Source: Promethearchaeota archaeon Loki_b32
GTDB lineage: Archaea; Asgardarchaeota; Lokiarchaeia; Sigyniarchaeales; SOKP01
Direction: 5' to 3'
DNA length: 64,000 bases
NCBI GenBank assembly: GCA_005223125.1
Contig: NJBH01000010.1
Location: 1 to 64,000 of the forward strand
In this document: positions 34,771 through 44,093 of the stretch, piece after piece
Layout of the letters: each line of letters opens with the position of its first letter
How positions within the stretch are numbered: position 1 is the stretch's first letter
Notes under the pieces: generated by a model
Told to the model about the DNA's origin: nothing
What the model saw: only the letters and a program-made list of their open reading frames with translations
Database searches by the model: none
Made by a program: the position numbers and the translations under genes

Positions 34771-37371
34771 ATGGCACAAGAAACAACTTATCCAAAACGG
34801 TTTAATTTTAAAGTAGTTCAAGAGAAGTGGATGAAATATTGGGATAAACATAAAATATATGCATTTGATATAAGCAGAAAAGATGAAATTTTCACAATTG
34901 ATACACCACCTCCATTTGTTAGTGGAGTATTGCATATTGGACAGTATTTAAATTATGCTTGGATAGATTTTGTAGCAAGATATCGGCGATTGAGAGGAGA
35001 AAATGTATATTTTCCTCAAGGATGGGATTGTCATGGACTACCTGTTGAGTTGGCAGTAACAAAAAACTATGGTATATCTAAAGATGATCGAAAAATTTTC
35101 TTAGAAAAATGTAGAGAATGGGTAGAAAACAATATTAAAAATATGACAAGACAATTAGACGAGTTAGGATATTCTACAGATTGGGATTATACATATCGGA
35201 CAATGAATGATGATTATAAACGAAAAGTTCAACTATCACTTTTAGATTTTTATGAAAAAGGTATGCTTTATAGAGATAAATTCCCTACTCATTTCTGTGT
35301 TAATTGTGAAACTTCAGTAGCAAAAGCAGAAGTAGGATATCATGAAGAACAGGGAAAATTATGGTACTTAAAATTACCAATTGTAGGTAGAAAGGATGAA
35401 TTTGTTACTATAGCTACCACACGACCTGAATATATGGAAGCCTGTGTTGCTGTAATAGTTCATCCAAATGATGAACGTTATTATGATATTTCTGCTGCTG
35501 AAATAGAAATTCCTCTAACAAACCGTACTGTAAGAGTTTATATGGATAATACAATTGATATGAATTTTGGTACCGGTGTTGTTTATGTTTGTACTTATGG
35601 AGATGAAATGGATATTAAGTGGAAACTTGAATATGATCTAGATGAGATTCAAATTTTTACTGAAGATGGTCATATGAATGAAAATTCCAAATATCAAGGT
35701 TTAACTATTATGGAAGCACGAGAACAAATAGTTAAAGATCTTGATGATTTAGGTTTAATAGCAAAAATTGAAGATTATGAACATAATTTGATAATACACT
35801 CAGAACGTTCATCTTGTAGAAAGCCAATAGAGTATTTACCAGTTTATCAGTGGTTTATTAATGTTAAAGATTTCACAGAAGATATTATAGAATCTGGAGA
35901 ATCAATGAAATGGTATCCTGAAAAACAAAAACAAAGATTAATAGATTGGGCAAAAGGTTTAGATTGGAATTGGGTGATTTCACGTCAGCGTTTTTTTGGT
36001 ACTCCCATCCCATTTTGGTATTGTAAAGATTGTAGCGAAATAATCCCACCAAATAGGGAAGATTTACCATTAGATCCCACGAAGTTTTCATCTCCATTAA
36101 AAGAATGTCCAAAATGTAAAAGTAAAAATATTATTGGTGAAAAAGATGTATGTGATTGTTGGATTGACTCTAGTATAACTCCTTTAGAAATATCAAGATG
36201 GACAGAGGATGACGAATTTTTTAAAAGGACATATTTGAACGCTAAAGTACATCGCCCACAAGGTTATGAAATTATTCGTACATGGTTGTTTTATACCTTA
36301 TTTCGATGTAAAATTTTAACTGGAAAACCTCCTTTTTACGAAGCAATGATTAATGGAATGGTGGCGGGTCCAGATGGAAGGCATATGTCAAAAAGTCTTG
36401 GTAACTATATTGCACCAGAGGAGGTAATGCCTGAATTTGGTACAGATGCAATAAGATATTGGACAGCAATGGGTTCTTTAGGAGATGATTATCCATTTGA
36501 TTTTACTTGGATAAATTTACAAACCAAACAACCGTTGTCAAACGAATTTATTTTAAAAGAAAGAGAAGAACTTCCAGAAAATAAATTTAACAAAAAATAT
36601 CGTAGGAGGTTCGAACAATTAATTGGTGCATCGAGATTTTTAACTAAGATTTGGAATGCGTATAGATTTTTATATTTAAATCTAAATAGAATAAAATTAG
36701 ATAATATTGATATTAATTCAAAGGAATTATCTGCAATTGATAGTTATTTCTTTTCAGAATTTAATAAAAATCTAAAGTTAATTTCTAATTACTTTGATGG
36801 ATATAATTGGCATGGATCAACAATGAATTTACGTACTTTCTTTTGGAGTGAAATCTGCGATAATTATGTAGAAGCAATAAAACACAAATTCTATGCTGAG
36901 GACCAAAAATTAAGAGAAAGTTCCTTAAGAAATGCTTTAAACCTTTTTTACAAATTATTAACCATATTATCTGTCATAATGCCTTATATTTCAGAAGAAA
37001 TATATTCTATTCTATTTAGGCAATTCAAAGATTTAGAGTCTATACATTTAGAAAATTGGCCAATACCTTACGAGACTATATCAGAAGAATTAACCGAGCA
37101 GGGTAAATTATGTATTGAAATCATTAAAGGTCTAAGGATGTTAAAATCAAAACTTCAAATACCTTTGAATCAAGCTGTTGAGAAAGTTATTTTAGTATCA
37201 GAATCAAAGCAACTAAAAAATATTGAGATTATAAAAGAGGATATACAAAAAACTATTAGATTAGATAATCTTGAGATAATTGAGAAATCCCTCGAGAAAT
37301 CTATTAAAGAAAAACCCGATTCAAAGGAAAATTTTGAAGATTTGAATATTGTTGCTTATTTTTTTAAATAA
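34771..37371 (+). CDS. valS: Valyl-tRNA synthetase
   Basis: ValRS charges tRNA-Val and edits threonine. The 866-residue protein has the class I signatures H-I-G-Q (55-58) after P-P-P-F-V-S-G-V-L and H-M-S-K-S (538-542). The editing domain lies between them (T-T-R-P-E at about 215), and C-D-C-W-I-D-S-S-I-T-P-L matches the valyl rather than the isoleucyl pattern at this position. C-x-x-C pairs (C-V-N-C, C-K-D-C, C-P-K-C) can bind zinc. The anticodon-binding helical domain and a short C-terminal tail follow. GAGG lies 7 bases before the ATG, a good ribosome site. The gene may be co-transcribed with the tRNA-Ala gene just upstream. Confidence 0.9.
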   Translation: MAQETTYPKRFNFKVVQEKWMKYWDKHKIYAFDISRKDEIFTIDTPPPFVSGVLHIGQYLNYAWIDFVARYRRLRGENVYFPQGWDCHGLPVELAVTKNYGISKDDRKIFLEKCREWVENNIKNMTRQLDELGYSTDWDYTYRTMNDDYKRKVQLSLLDFYEKGMLYRDKFPTHFCVNCETSVAKAEVGYHEEQGKLWYLKLPIVGRKDEFVTIATTRPEYMEACVAVIVHPNDERYYDISAAEIEIPLTNRTVRVYMDNTIDMNFGTGVVYVCTYGDEMDIKWKLEYDLDEIQIFTEDGHMNENSKYQGLTIMEAREQIVKDLDDLGLIAKIEDYEHNLIIHSERSSCRKPIEYLPVYQWFINVKDFTEDIIESGESMKWYPEKQKQRLIDWAKGLDWNWVISRQRFFGTPIPFWYCKDCSEIIPPNREDLPLDPTKFSSPLKECPKCKSKNIIGEKDVCDCWIDSSITPLEISRWTEDDEFFKRTYLNAKVHRPQGYEIIRTWLFYTLFRCKILTGKPPFYEAMINGMVAGPDGRHMSKSLGNYIAPEEVMPEFGTDAIRYWTAMGSLGDDYPFDFTWINLQTKQPLSNEFILKEREELPENKFNKKYRRRFEQLIGASRFLTKIWNAYRFLYLNLNRIKLDNIDINSKELSAIDSYFFSEFNKNLKLISNYFDGYNWHGSTMNLRTFFWSEICDNYVEAIKHKFYAEDQKLRESSLRNALNLFYKLLTILSVIMPYISEEIYSILFRQFKDLESIHLENWPIPYETISEELTEQGKLCIEIIKGLRMLKSKLQIPLNQAVEKVILVSESKQLKNIEIIKEDIQKTIRLDNLEIIEKSLEKSIKEKPDSKENFEDLNIVAYFFK

Positions 37372-37392
37372 TAAAGGATTTTATAATTATAA

Positions 37393-38415
37393 TTATTCTT
37401 CTACTTCTTTATTTTCGTCCATGTGTTCACTAAGATCCTCTTCTTCAATTTCACTTATTGGTACGCTATGACTATCCTCTTCAATTTCAACAGGAGGCTC
37501 ACCTTGTCCTTCTTCTTCTAAACCTAATTGAGTAATCATAACACTTTTCAATTGTCTTATGTCTTTGGGCAACCCAAACATATCTGCATACTTATCTGTG
37601 GTAGTTAATTCGTGAGACCTTCCCTTTTTTAAGGCATTTATAAATCCGTAATCTATTAGATATTTCACATGTTCATAAGCTCCACTACCTCTTAATTTAA
37701 TAACCATAGATTTTAAGATCGGTTGTTTTAAAGCAATTATGGTTAAAGTTCTTAGGTATCTTTCAGCAATTGCACCTCCTTTTGCAAATTTTGAAACTTT
37801 TTCTGTGTATTCTGGTCTAATCTGCATTTGATATCGATCTCCAATTTGGGCGATGATTAGAGCTGTAGTGCGCTCTAAATAATCGAAAGCTAATTCATTT
37901 ACTAAATTTTCTACTTCTTTTTTAGGAAATTCTAATCTAGTTGACAATTCTTCTATTGTTAAAGGTCCTCCCGCAGCATAGAGAGCCGCTTCAATTAAAT
38001 TTCGATGAAATGCCCTAACTTCAAGTTTTAATGATTTTTCGTCAATATCTATACTTTCTGATGTGGTTTCAACCATATTTGGTCTGTCTTCGACATTTTG
38101 CTCTTCCAACAATTCTTCGATTAATAGACTTTCAGGTTCTTGACCTAATTCTTCAAGAATTTCAAGACTTTCTTTTTCTTCGGAATCTTCTTCTTGTTCT
38201 CCTATGATTTCACCTTTGTCTTTCTTTGTTAAATCATTTGAATCTATTTTTTCAACTTCTTTAATAGGTTCTTCTTCAGTAAAATGTTCTACCTCTTCTT
38301 CATCAATTCTTTCTATCTCTTCTTCCTCAGGGAGATCTTCAGAGATATCTTCAATTTCCTCTTCAATTTCTTCATCCGTATTTTCTTCCATATTTTCACC
38401 AAAAACGTTAAACAT
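37393..38415 (-). CDS. scpB: ScpB, winged-helix subunit of the SMC complex, with acidic extensions
   Basis: ScpB is the dimeric winged-helix (KITE) partner that binds the kleisin ScpA in the SMC condensin. Residues about 131-300 are a typical two-winged-helix ScpB core (F-H-R-N-L-I-E-A-A-L-Y-A-A-G-G-P-L, then R-Y-L-R-T-L-T-I-I-A-L-K-Q-P and R-G-S-G-A-Y-E-H-V-K-Y-L). It is preceded by about 125 residues that are very rich in Glu and Asp and followed by a 40-residue acidic tail; bacterial ScpB lacks both. The gene is the last of the smc-scpA-scpB operon, 17 bases after scpA. The acidic extensions could mimic DNA or hold the complex off DNA; this is inference. Confidence 0.88.
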   Translation of the reverse strand: MFNVFGENMEENTDEEIEEEIEDISEDLPEEEEIERIDEEEVEHFTEEEPIKEVEKIDSNDLTKKDKGEIIGEQEEDSEEKESLEILEELGQEPESLLIEELLEEQNVEDRPNMVETTSESIDIDEKSLKLEVRAFHRNLIEAALYAAGGPLTIEELSTRLEFPKKEVENLVNELAFDYLERTTALIIAQIGDRYQMQIRPEYTEKVSKFAKGGAIAERYLRTLTIIALKQPILKSMVIKLRGSGAYEHVKYLIDYGFINALKKGRSHELTTTDKYADMFGLPKDIRQLKSVMITQLGLEEEGQGEPPVEIEEDSHSVPISEIEEEDLSEHMDENKEVEE

Positions 38416-38432
38416 TCTTTAAGATTTGATTT

Positions 38433-39440
38433 TTATTTAATATCAATTGAAATATTTTGAAAATCTTCATCTTGACTTAAAATCAATTTATTTCCTGTAG
38501 AAAGGAACATCAGCGCTAAAAACATCCTTACTAAAGAAAATTTCCGCCCTAACCTGCTTTTTTCTTCATCTTTAATAATATTTGCTAAATCAAAAAAATT
38601 AGATTCATTATTGTTTAACTTAATTGTAGCTTTTATTCGATTATACCAAGATTCATGCAATTCTTCAACTGTTTGTTCCCTTCCACTAATATGTTTCAAA
38701 AGTTCTTTAGGCAATTGAGCTTTAGACTTCATTTGGATCTTTTGTTGTTTTAGATCATCTCTTCTTATCTTCCTTCTTCTTAACTTTTCTTTATTCTGCA
38801 TAACTTCTATAATAGCGGATCTCATTGCATCAAATAGTTCTTCTTTTGTGGCAATTTGCATTTTAGGTGAGATTGGCTGAGGTAATGCCTTTGGAATTGT
38901 TCTAGAATGTTTTCGTCTGAACCTTTCTAATTCCTCTCTTTTCTGAATTTGTTCTTCTTCTTTTATAATACTAGAGATTTTATAATGATGCAAAGTTGCG
39001 GAAGTTTTAAGCGCAATTCCAGATATTTTATAATTAATCAAGTCTTCGTGAAGCATATTATCAAAAAAAGTATCAACTAATTTTGCTAAATCATAAAAAG
39101 CAATTTCTGATTCTTTAGCTAATTCAGAATCTAGTAGACTTGAAAATGGGGGTTTCTGCCAAAATTTTAAAGCAACTTTTTCTTTTCTTAATAAAGCAAG
39201 ATCTTCCTCATCATCAAAACCAGCAACAAGTTCTTCTTCTAATTTCTCTGGTTCCTGAGATCGATCGATAAAGTCAGGATGAGATACTACATTTTGAAGT
39301 AACTCCACAATATCTTTTTTCTTAGCCTTTGAAGGAATTTTTATATTATTGTTCGAAGCAAATTCCCTTAAATCTTTAACAGTCCATTCATTAAATTTAT
39401 ATTCTTTGTTAGAATTTTGTTCATTATTCGAAATTCTCAC
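38433..39440 (-). CDS. scpA: ScpA kleisin with N-terminal SAP-like domain
   Basis: ScpA bridges the SMC heads and binds ScpB. Of 335 residues, about 14-52 form a helix-extended loop-helix with W-T-V-K-D-L-R-E-F-A and A-K-K-K-D-I-V-E-L-L, a SAP/Rho-N-type DNA-binding module not found in standard ScpA. The kleisin part starts at about 90 with F-W-Q-K-P-P-F-S-S-L and contains F-Y-D-L-A-K-L-V-D-T-F. It ends in a winged helix (F-S-L-V-R-M-F-L-A-L-M-F-L-S) that should bind the SMC head. The start is 22 bases after the smc stop. A similar SAP-like module is present in topoVI-B. Confidence 0.85.
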   Translation of the reverse strand: MRISNNEQNSNKEYKFNEWTVKDLREFASNNNIKIPSKAKKKDIVELLQNVVSHPDFIDRSQEPEKLEEELVAGFDDEEDLALLRKEKVALKFWQKPPFSSLLDSELAKESEIAFYDLAKLVDTFFDNMLHEDLINYKISGIALKTSATLHHYKISSIIKEEEQIQKREELERFRRKHSRTIPKALPQPISPKMQIATKEELFDAMRSAIIEVMQNKEKLRRRKIRRDDLKQQKIQMKSKAQLPKELLKHISGREQTVEELHESWYNRIKATIKLNNNESNFFDLANIIKDEEKSRLGRKFSLVRMFLALMFLSTGNKLILSQDEDFQNISIDIK

Positions 39441-39462
39441 TCACCTTTTAGTATTATAATTA

Positions 39463-42400
39463 CTACTCTGTAATAATTGGCTCGATATCTTCAAGTTCAA
39501 GAAGTCTTTTAGCTTCTTCTTCCAAGTCAACACTAAATATATCAGTTATTCCACTTTGTTGCATTGACACACCGTATATCCTATCCGAATTTACAATATT
39601 CTCCTCTCGATGACTTATAACTAAGAATTGTGCTTGCGTGGCAAATTCTTTCAGGAGCATGGAGACTCTGTGTACATTAGGACCATCGAGGGCCGCATCA
39701 ATCTCATCTAAAACGTAAAAGGGTGCTGGGTAAAATTCCTGAACGGCAAAAATAAACGAGAGCGCTACGAGTGTTTTTTCTCCTCCGCTTAGAATCTCTA
39801 AACTCGAGATTTTTTTCCCACGAGGTCTAGCTTCAATACTAATTCCCCCCTCGAAAGGCTTATCAGGACGATCTAAGATCATTTTTGCTGAACCCCCAGG
39901 ACTAAGCTTTTGAAAAATTCTACTAAATTCTCTGTTAATTTCATGATAAGCTTTCATGAAAGTTCGTGTTTTTTCAAGTTCAATTTTATCGATTGCATCA
40001 AGAATTGATTTTCTCTCTCGCTGAATGGTTTGTCGTCTCATATCAATCTCATCAAATCTTTCTTTTACTGCATCATACTGTTCAATTGCTTTTAGATTCA
40101 CTGGTTCAAGAGCTTTTTTCTTCTTTTTGGATTCCATGATATCGGATTGTAATTCTGCTTCTGAAAGATCATCTGTTACAGGAGGCAATGAACCAAATTC
40201 TTTGGAACGTTGAAACAGAGTTTCAATTTGGTCAGTACACATTATTTTTTTTGATTCAAAGTTGTTTACTTTGGAGTTTTCCATAGATAGATCTGATTTT
40301 AGATCTGTTATGGTTTTTTGATATTGTTTTTGTTTTTTCCATGATTCATCCTTTTCTTGGCTAAATTTATCAATTTCTTTTTGTTTTTCGTTTTTCTTCA
40401 TATCCTCGTTATTTAAATCTTCTTTGAAAACTTCTAACTCTTTTGTGATTGATTCTACTTGTTCTTCTGTATCTCTAATATCTTGTCCTAACTCAATTAT
40501 CTTTTGTTCTCTTTCTTTATTTTTATTCAGCTCATTTAGTTTTCCTTGAGATTTTTGCAAATCTTTATTCAATTTATTTAATTTTTTTTGTGCTGCTTTT
40601 TGTGATTCTAATTCTTCACTTTTTTCATTTCTTAGAGAATCTATTACCTGTTGCTTTTGATCCACATTCTTTTGAATTTCATCAACTTGAGAATTTAATC
40701 CTTCAATATCTTTTTGACAGTTTTCAATTTTATTATTTGCCTCAATGTTTTCTTTTTTTATATCTTCGATAGAGGTGATTATCCTCATTACATTTTCAAG
40801 TGCTCTTAAACGATCCATAGTATCTTCAAGCGTTTTATTTTCATCATCAATTTGTTTTCGTATGTTTTCCGTTTTATCCCAAAAATTCTCTTTTTGCAAA
40901 ATAAGCTCATCAATGTTTTTCTGTAATGAATCTTGTTCCGATCGAATAGTTTTAATGTGTTCCTCTGTGTTTATGATTAAATCTTTCTTTTCTCTGATAA
41001 GATTGTTTAACTTTTCTATATTATCGTCAATTTCAATAATATTATCAAATAAATTTTGAATTCCATGTAATTCTTGCAATTTCTCTCTCAGATTTTCTAA
41101 TTCTTTTTGCTTGATATCAATATCGTCTTGGATCTTAGATATTTTATCCCAATATGTATCCTTAACCTCTTTGAGTTTAATAATTTCATTATCCAAATTG
41201 TCAACTTCCAATTGTCTATTACTTATAGTTTTGTCTCTTTCAGCAATTTCTTCCTCTGCTTTTTTAATTCTTTCATTTAACTCGGTAGTTCTTTTATTAA
41301 TTTCCTCGAGTCTCTTATTATAAGCTGAAAGATTCTCAGAAAAATGCTTTTCTTGAATATTACTTTCAGATAGCTGTTTCTCAATTTTGTTATAATCCTC
41401 ACTTTGAGAATTAATATTTTCTGAGATTTCTTCCAATTGCTTATATAATTCTTGACTTTTAGACATTGTTAATTTTCTTAAAGAGAGATAGACGTTTTCA
41501 AGAATTTCCATTAGATCTTGAACAAAACTATCGAATGTAGAGGTTGAACTTTGTACTTCCACATCAGCTGATTCTTTTACTTTATCAATTAATTGAATAA
41601 TTGTGTCATCAGCATTATCTGTAAACAATCTTAAAGTTTGCATGATAGAACTGAGCATTTCTGTCATTTCAGTAGGTTTTTCTTCATCACCACCAATGGC
41701 CTCAACTGATTTCATAATATCAATTATATCGAGAATAAATTTTTTAAAATCTTCAGCTGACGACTCAATTGCTTCTGCATTTGATTGTTGTATATTACTT
41801 TTAATAGATTCAACTGAGATGTTAATATTTTGAGTAAGCATGTTCAAAATCTGTAGAATTCCTGTAATATCTTTTGTATTTTTCTCATATTCTTCTTCAG
41901 ATGATTCAATTTTTTTAGAAAGATTTTCTCTTTCTTGAGAAAGCTCTTCTAAACGTCTTTGAACATTCTCTTTTTTGTATTCAGATTTTTCTGCTTCACT
42001 CTTAATATTAGTAATGTTTTTATTTAAGGAATCAACTTGTAGTTCTAAATTGTTCTTCTCTCGATCTAATTTTGTTAATTCTTTTGATAGAATTCTTAAT
42101 TCTGTATTAATATTATCAGTTTTTGCCCTGTTATCGTTGATTTCAGATTCATAAGAATACCTCTTCATTTTTATCAATTCTAGGTCTTGCTCGTTTTTCC
42201 GATAAACTGAATTTTCTTGCTTAAATTTTGTCCTTAATTCGTTTAAATCTTTGTTATAATCCTCATTTTCCTTCAGTAATTCTTTTACCGCTTTCTCAGC
42301 ATCTTTACCTTTACTTAAATCCGCGATTTTATTCTCAATAGAAATTTTCTTTTGATTTAATTCCTGTATATTATCTTGATTCATTTTAATTTCTGTGTTT

Positions 42401-43917
42401 AATGATGATAAAGAAGCTTGAAAATTGGTCATTTTAGAGTTCAATTGATTTTTCTCAAGTTGAATAGCATTTATATTATTTTCTAAATCTTTTTGGTTCT
42501 GATTTTCTTTAGAAATTTTAGTGTTTAACTCGTTTATTCGTTTTCTTATTTCCGATTCTGCTTTTTTAGTGGCTTCAATGGCTTCGTCAATACTTTCTGC
42601 ATCTCTTTTTAATTTTTGAAGCTCATTTTCTAATTTATCCTTCTTTTCTTCATTCTTTTTAATAGTGCCTCTGAGCATCTTAATTTGGGCGTTATTAGAT
42701 GAAATGCTTTGTTGGATCTTAGAAATATCTGCTTTAAAAAGAGATTTTTCATCTTCAGTATTTTTTATTTTAACATCCAATTCAGCTTGATTTTGATGCT
42801 TTTTTTCAATTTCAATTTTAGTTTCTTCAATAAGATTCTCGAATTCCGAAATTTCATTTGTTACATTTTCTATTAGTGAATCAAATGATTGTCCTTCCTC
42901 AAGTTCCATTTGCTGACTTTCTAAAGTTTCAATTTCTTTAGTTAATTTATCAATTGACTTTTTAGCTAAATTTAATGTTGTCTGACTTGAAGAAATTTGT
43001 GTTTTTACTTGAGTTATTTTTTCCGTGATCTGCTCTCTTTCCTTTTCTTTATCTGTAATGGTTTTTTGAATATTATCCATAACAAGAGATTCTTGTTTTA
43101 ATATGTCTTCTTGTCGGTTTATTTTTTCTTGCAATTCTTCAGTAATTTTTAATGAATTTTCGATCTTCTTTTCCAATTCATCTTCTTCTTCTCTCAATTT
43201 TGATATATTTAATGCAATCAGCTGTGAATTTAAAAAATTTATTTGTTCATCTAATTCTTTCCAAGCTAATGCATCATTTTTCTCTTTTTCAACCTTTTTC
43301 AATTGTGCTGACACTTCTTTGAAGATAGCCTCAAATTGTCCTAAATCTCTTTCTGCTTTTTCTAGCTCCTTTAATGTCGCATCTTTCATTTCGTCATATT
43401 TTTGAAGACCTATTAATTCCTCGATAAATCTCCTACGATTTTCTGTATTCATATGAGTTAACTCTACTATTTTTCCCTGAAGAACAAATTGATTACTTCC
43501 ATCAGGATCAATATTTGCTGCTGCTAATGCATTAAGAATTTGTTGTCGGGTTGATTTTTTTCCATTCATTTTATACCCCCCCCCGCCACCTCTCTTAACT
43601 ACACGTGTAATTTCAAAATCATTGGTGGAACCTCCCGGGAAAAGATTCTCAGAATTATCGAAATATAATGTAACAGACGCTCTTTGAGAGGGATTTTTTC
43701 CTCGTGAACCAGCAAAGATCAAATCTTCTAAACTCTTAGCCCTCATCGTTTTTTTACTTAGTCTTCCTAAAGCAAAACAAAGTGCATCAATAATATTTGA
43801 TTTTCCCGCACCATTAGGTCCTACAATGCATGTAAATCCACTAGAAAGCCGAATGGTTACCGTTCTATCTCCAAAGCTTTTAAAACCACTCATAGAAATT
43901 TTCTTAATGTAAGTCAA
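39463..43917 (-). CDS. smc: SMC chromosome-condensation ATPase with long arms and no canonical hinge
   Basis: SMC dimers extrude DNA loops and organise the chromosome. The heads are standard: Walker A G-P-N-G-A-G-K-S (33-40), the signature L-S-G-G-E-K-T, Walker B F-Y-V-L-D-E-I-D-A-A-L-D and the D-loop, near the C-terminus. Two coiled-coil arms of about 510 residues each (about 170-683 and 820-1330) make the protein 1484 residues, against about 1180 normally. Between them, about 683-820 is a helical segment, not the Gly-rich hinge domain, and there is no Rad50 C-x-x-C hook. The start is a TTG, with GGAG 7 bases upstream. Residues 110-114 are a glycine run encoded by nine consecutive G. It is the first gene of the smc-scpA-scpB operon. 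Confidence 0.95.
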   Translation of the reverse strand: MTYIKKISMSGFKSFGDRTVTIRLSSGFTCIVGPNGAGKSNIIDALCFALGRLSKKTMRAKSLEDLIFAGSRGKNPSQRASVTLYFDNSENLFPGGSTNDFEITRVVKRGGGGGYKMNGKKSTRQQILNALAAANIDPDGSNQFVLQGKIVELTHMNTENRRRFIEELIGLQKYDEMKDATLKELEKAERDLGQFEAIFKEVSAQLKKVEKEKNDALAWKELDEQINFLNSQLIALNISKLREEEDELEKKIENSLKITEELQEKINRQEDILKQESLVMDNIQKTITDKEKEREQITEKITQVKTQISSSQTTLNLAKKSIDKLTKEIETLESQQMELEEGQSFDSLIENVTNEISEFENLIEETKIEIEKKHQNQAELDVKIKNTEDEKSLFKADISKIQQSISSNNAQIKMLRGTIKKNEEKKDKLENELQKLKRDAESIDEAIEATKKAESEIRKRINELNTKISKENQNQKDLENNINAIQLEKNQLNSKMTNFQASLSSLNTEIKMNQDNIQELNQKKISIENKIADLSKGKDAEKAVKELLKENEDYNKDLNELRTKFKQENSVYRKNEQDLELIKMKRYSYESEINDNRAKTDNINTELRILSKELTKLDREKNNLELQVDSLNKNITNIKSEAEKSEYKKENVQRRLEELSQERENLSKKIESSEEEYEKNTKDITGILQILNMLTQNINISVESIKSNIQQSNAEAIESSAEDFKKFILDIIDIMKSVEAIGGDEEKPTEMTEMLSSIMQTLRLFTDNADDTIIQLIDKVKESADVEVQSSTSTFDSFVQDLMEILENVYLSLRKLTMSKSQELYKQLEEISENINSQSEDYNKIEKQLSESNIQEKHFSENLSAYNKRLEEINKRTTELNERIKKAEEEIAERDKTISNRQLEVDNLDNEIIKLKEVKDTYWDKISKIQDDIDIKQKELENLREKLQELHGIQNLFDNIIEIDDNIEKLNNLIREKKDLIINTEEHIKTIRSEQDSLQKNIDELILQKENFWDKTENIRKQIDDENKTLEDTMDRLRALENVMRIITSIEDIKKENIEANNKIENCQKDIEGLNSQVDEIQKNVDQKQQVIDSLRNEKSEELESQKAAQKKLNKLNKDLQKSQGKLNELNKNKEREQKIIELGQDIRDTEEQVESITKELEVFKEDLNNEDMKKNEKQKEIDKFSQEKDESWKKQKQYQKTITDLKSDLSMENSKVNNFESKKIMCTDQIETLFQRSKEFGSLPPVTDDLSEAELQSDIMESKKKKKALEPVNLKAIEQYDAVKERFDEIDMRRQTIQRERKSILDAIDKIELEKTRTFMKAYHEINREFSRIFQKLSPGGSAKMILDRPDKPFEGGISIEARPRGKKISSLEILSGGEKTLVALSFIFAVQEFYPAPFYVLDEIDAALDGPNVHRVSMLLKEFATQAQFLVISHREENIVNSDRIYGVSMQQSGITDIFSVDLEEEAKRLLELEDIEPIITE

Positions 43918-44093
43918 AATTTATCTCCCTTTCTACTCTTTATTATTAAAAAAATAGTGTGATTACACCTATAAATATATAATATTCCCTATTAAAAAAA
44001 TCTGTTTTACATTTTCTGATTTTCGAAATCGTCCATAATTGGTTTTTTCTATTGAAACTAGCAATCAATCAGATTAAGGCTTAAAAAAGATAA

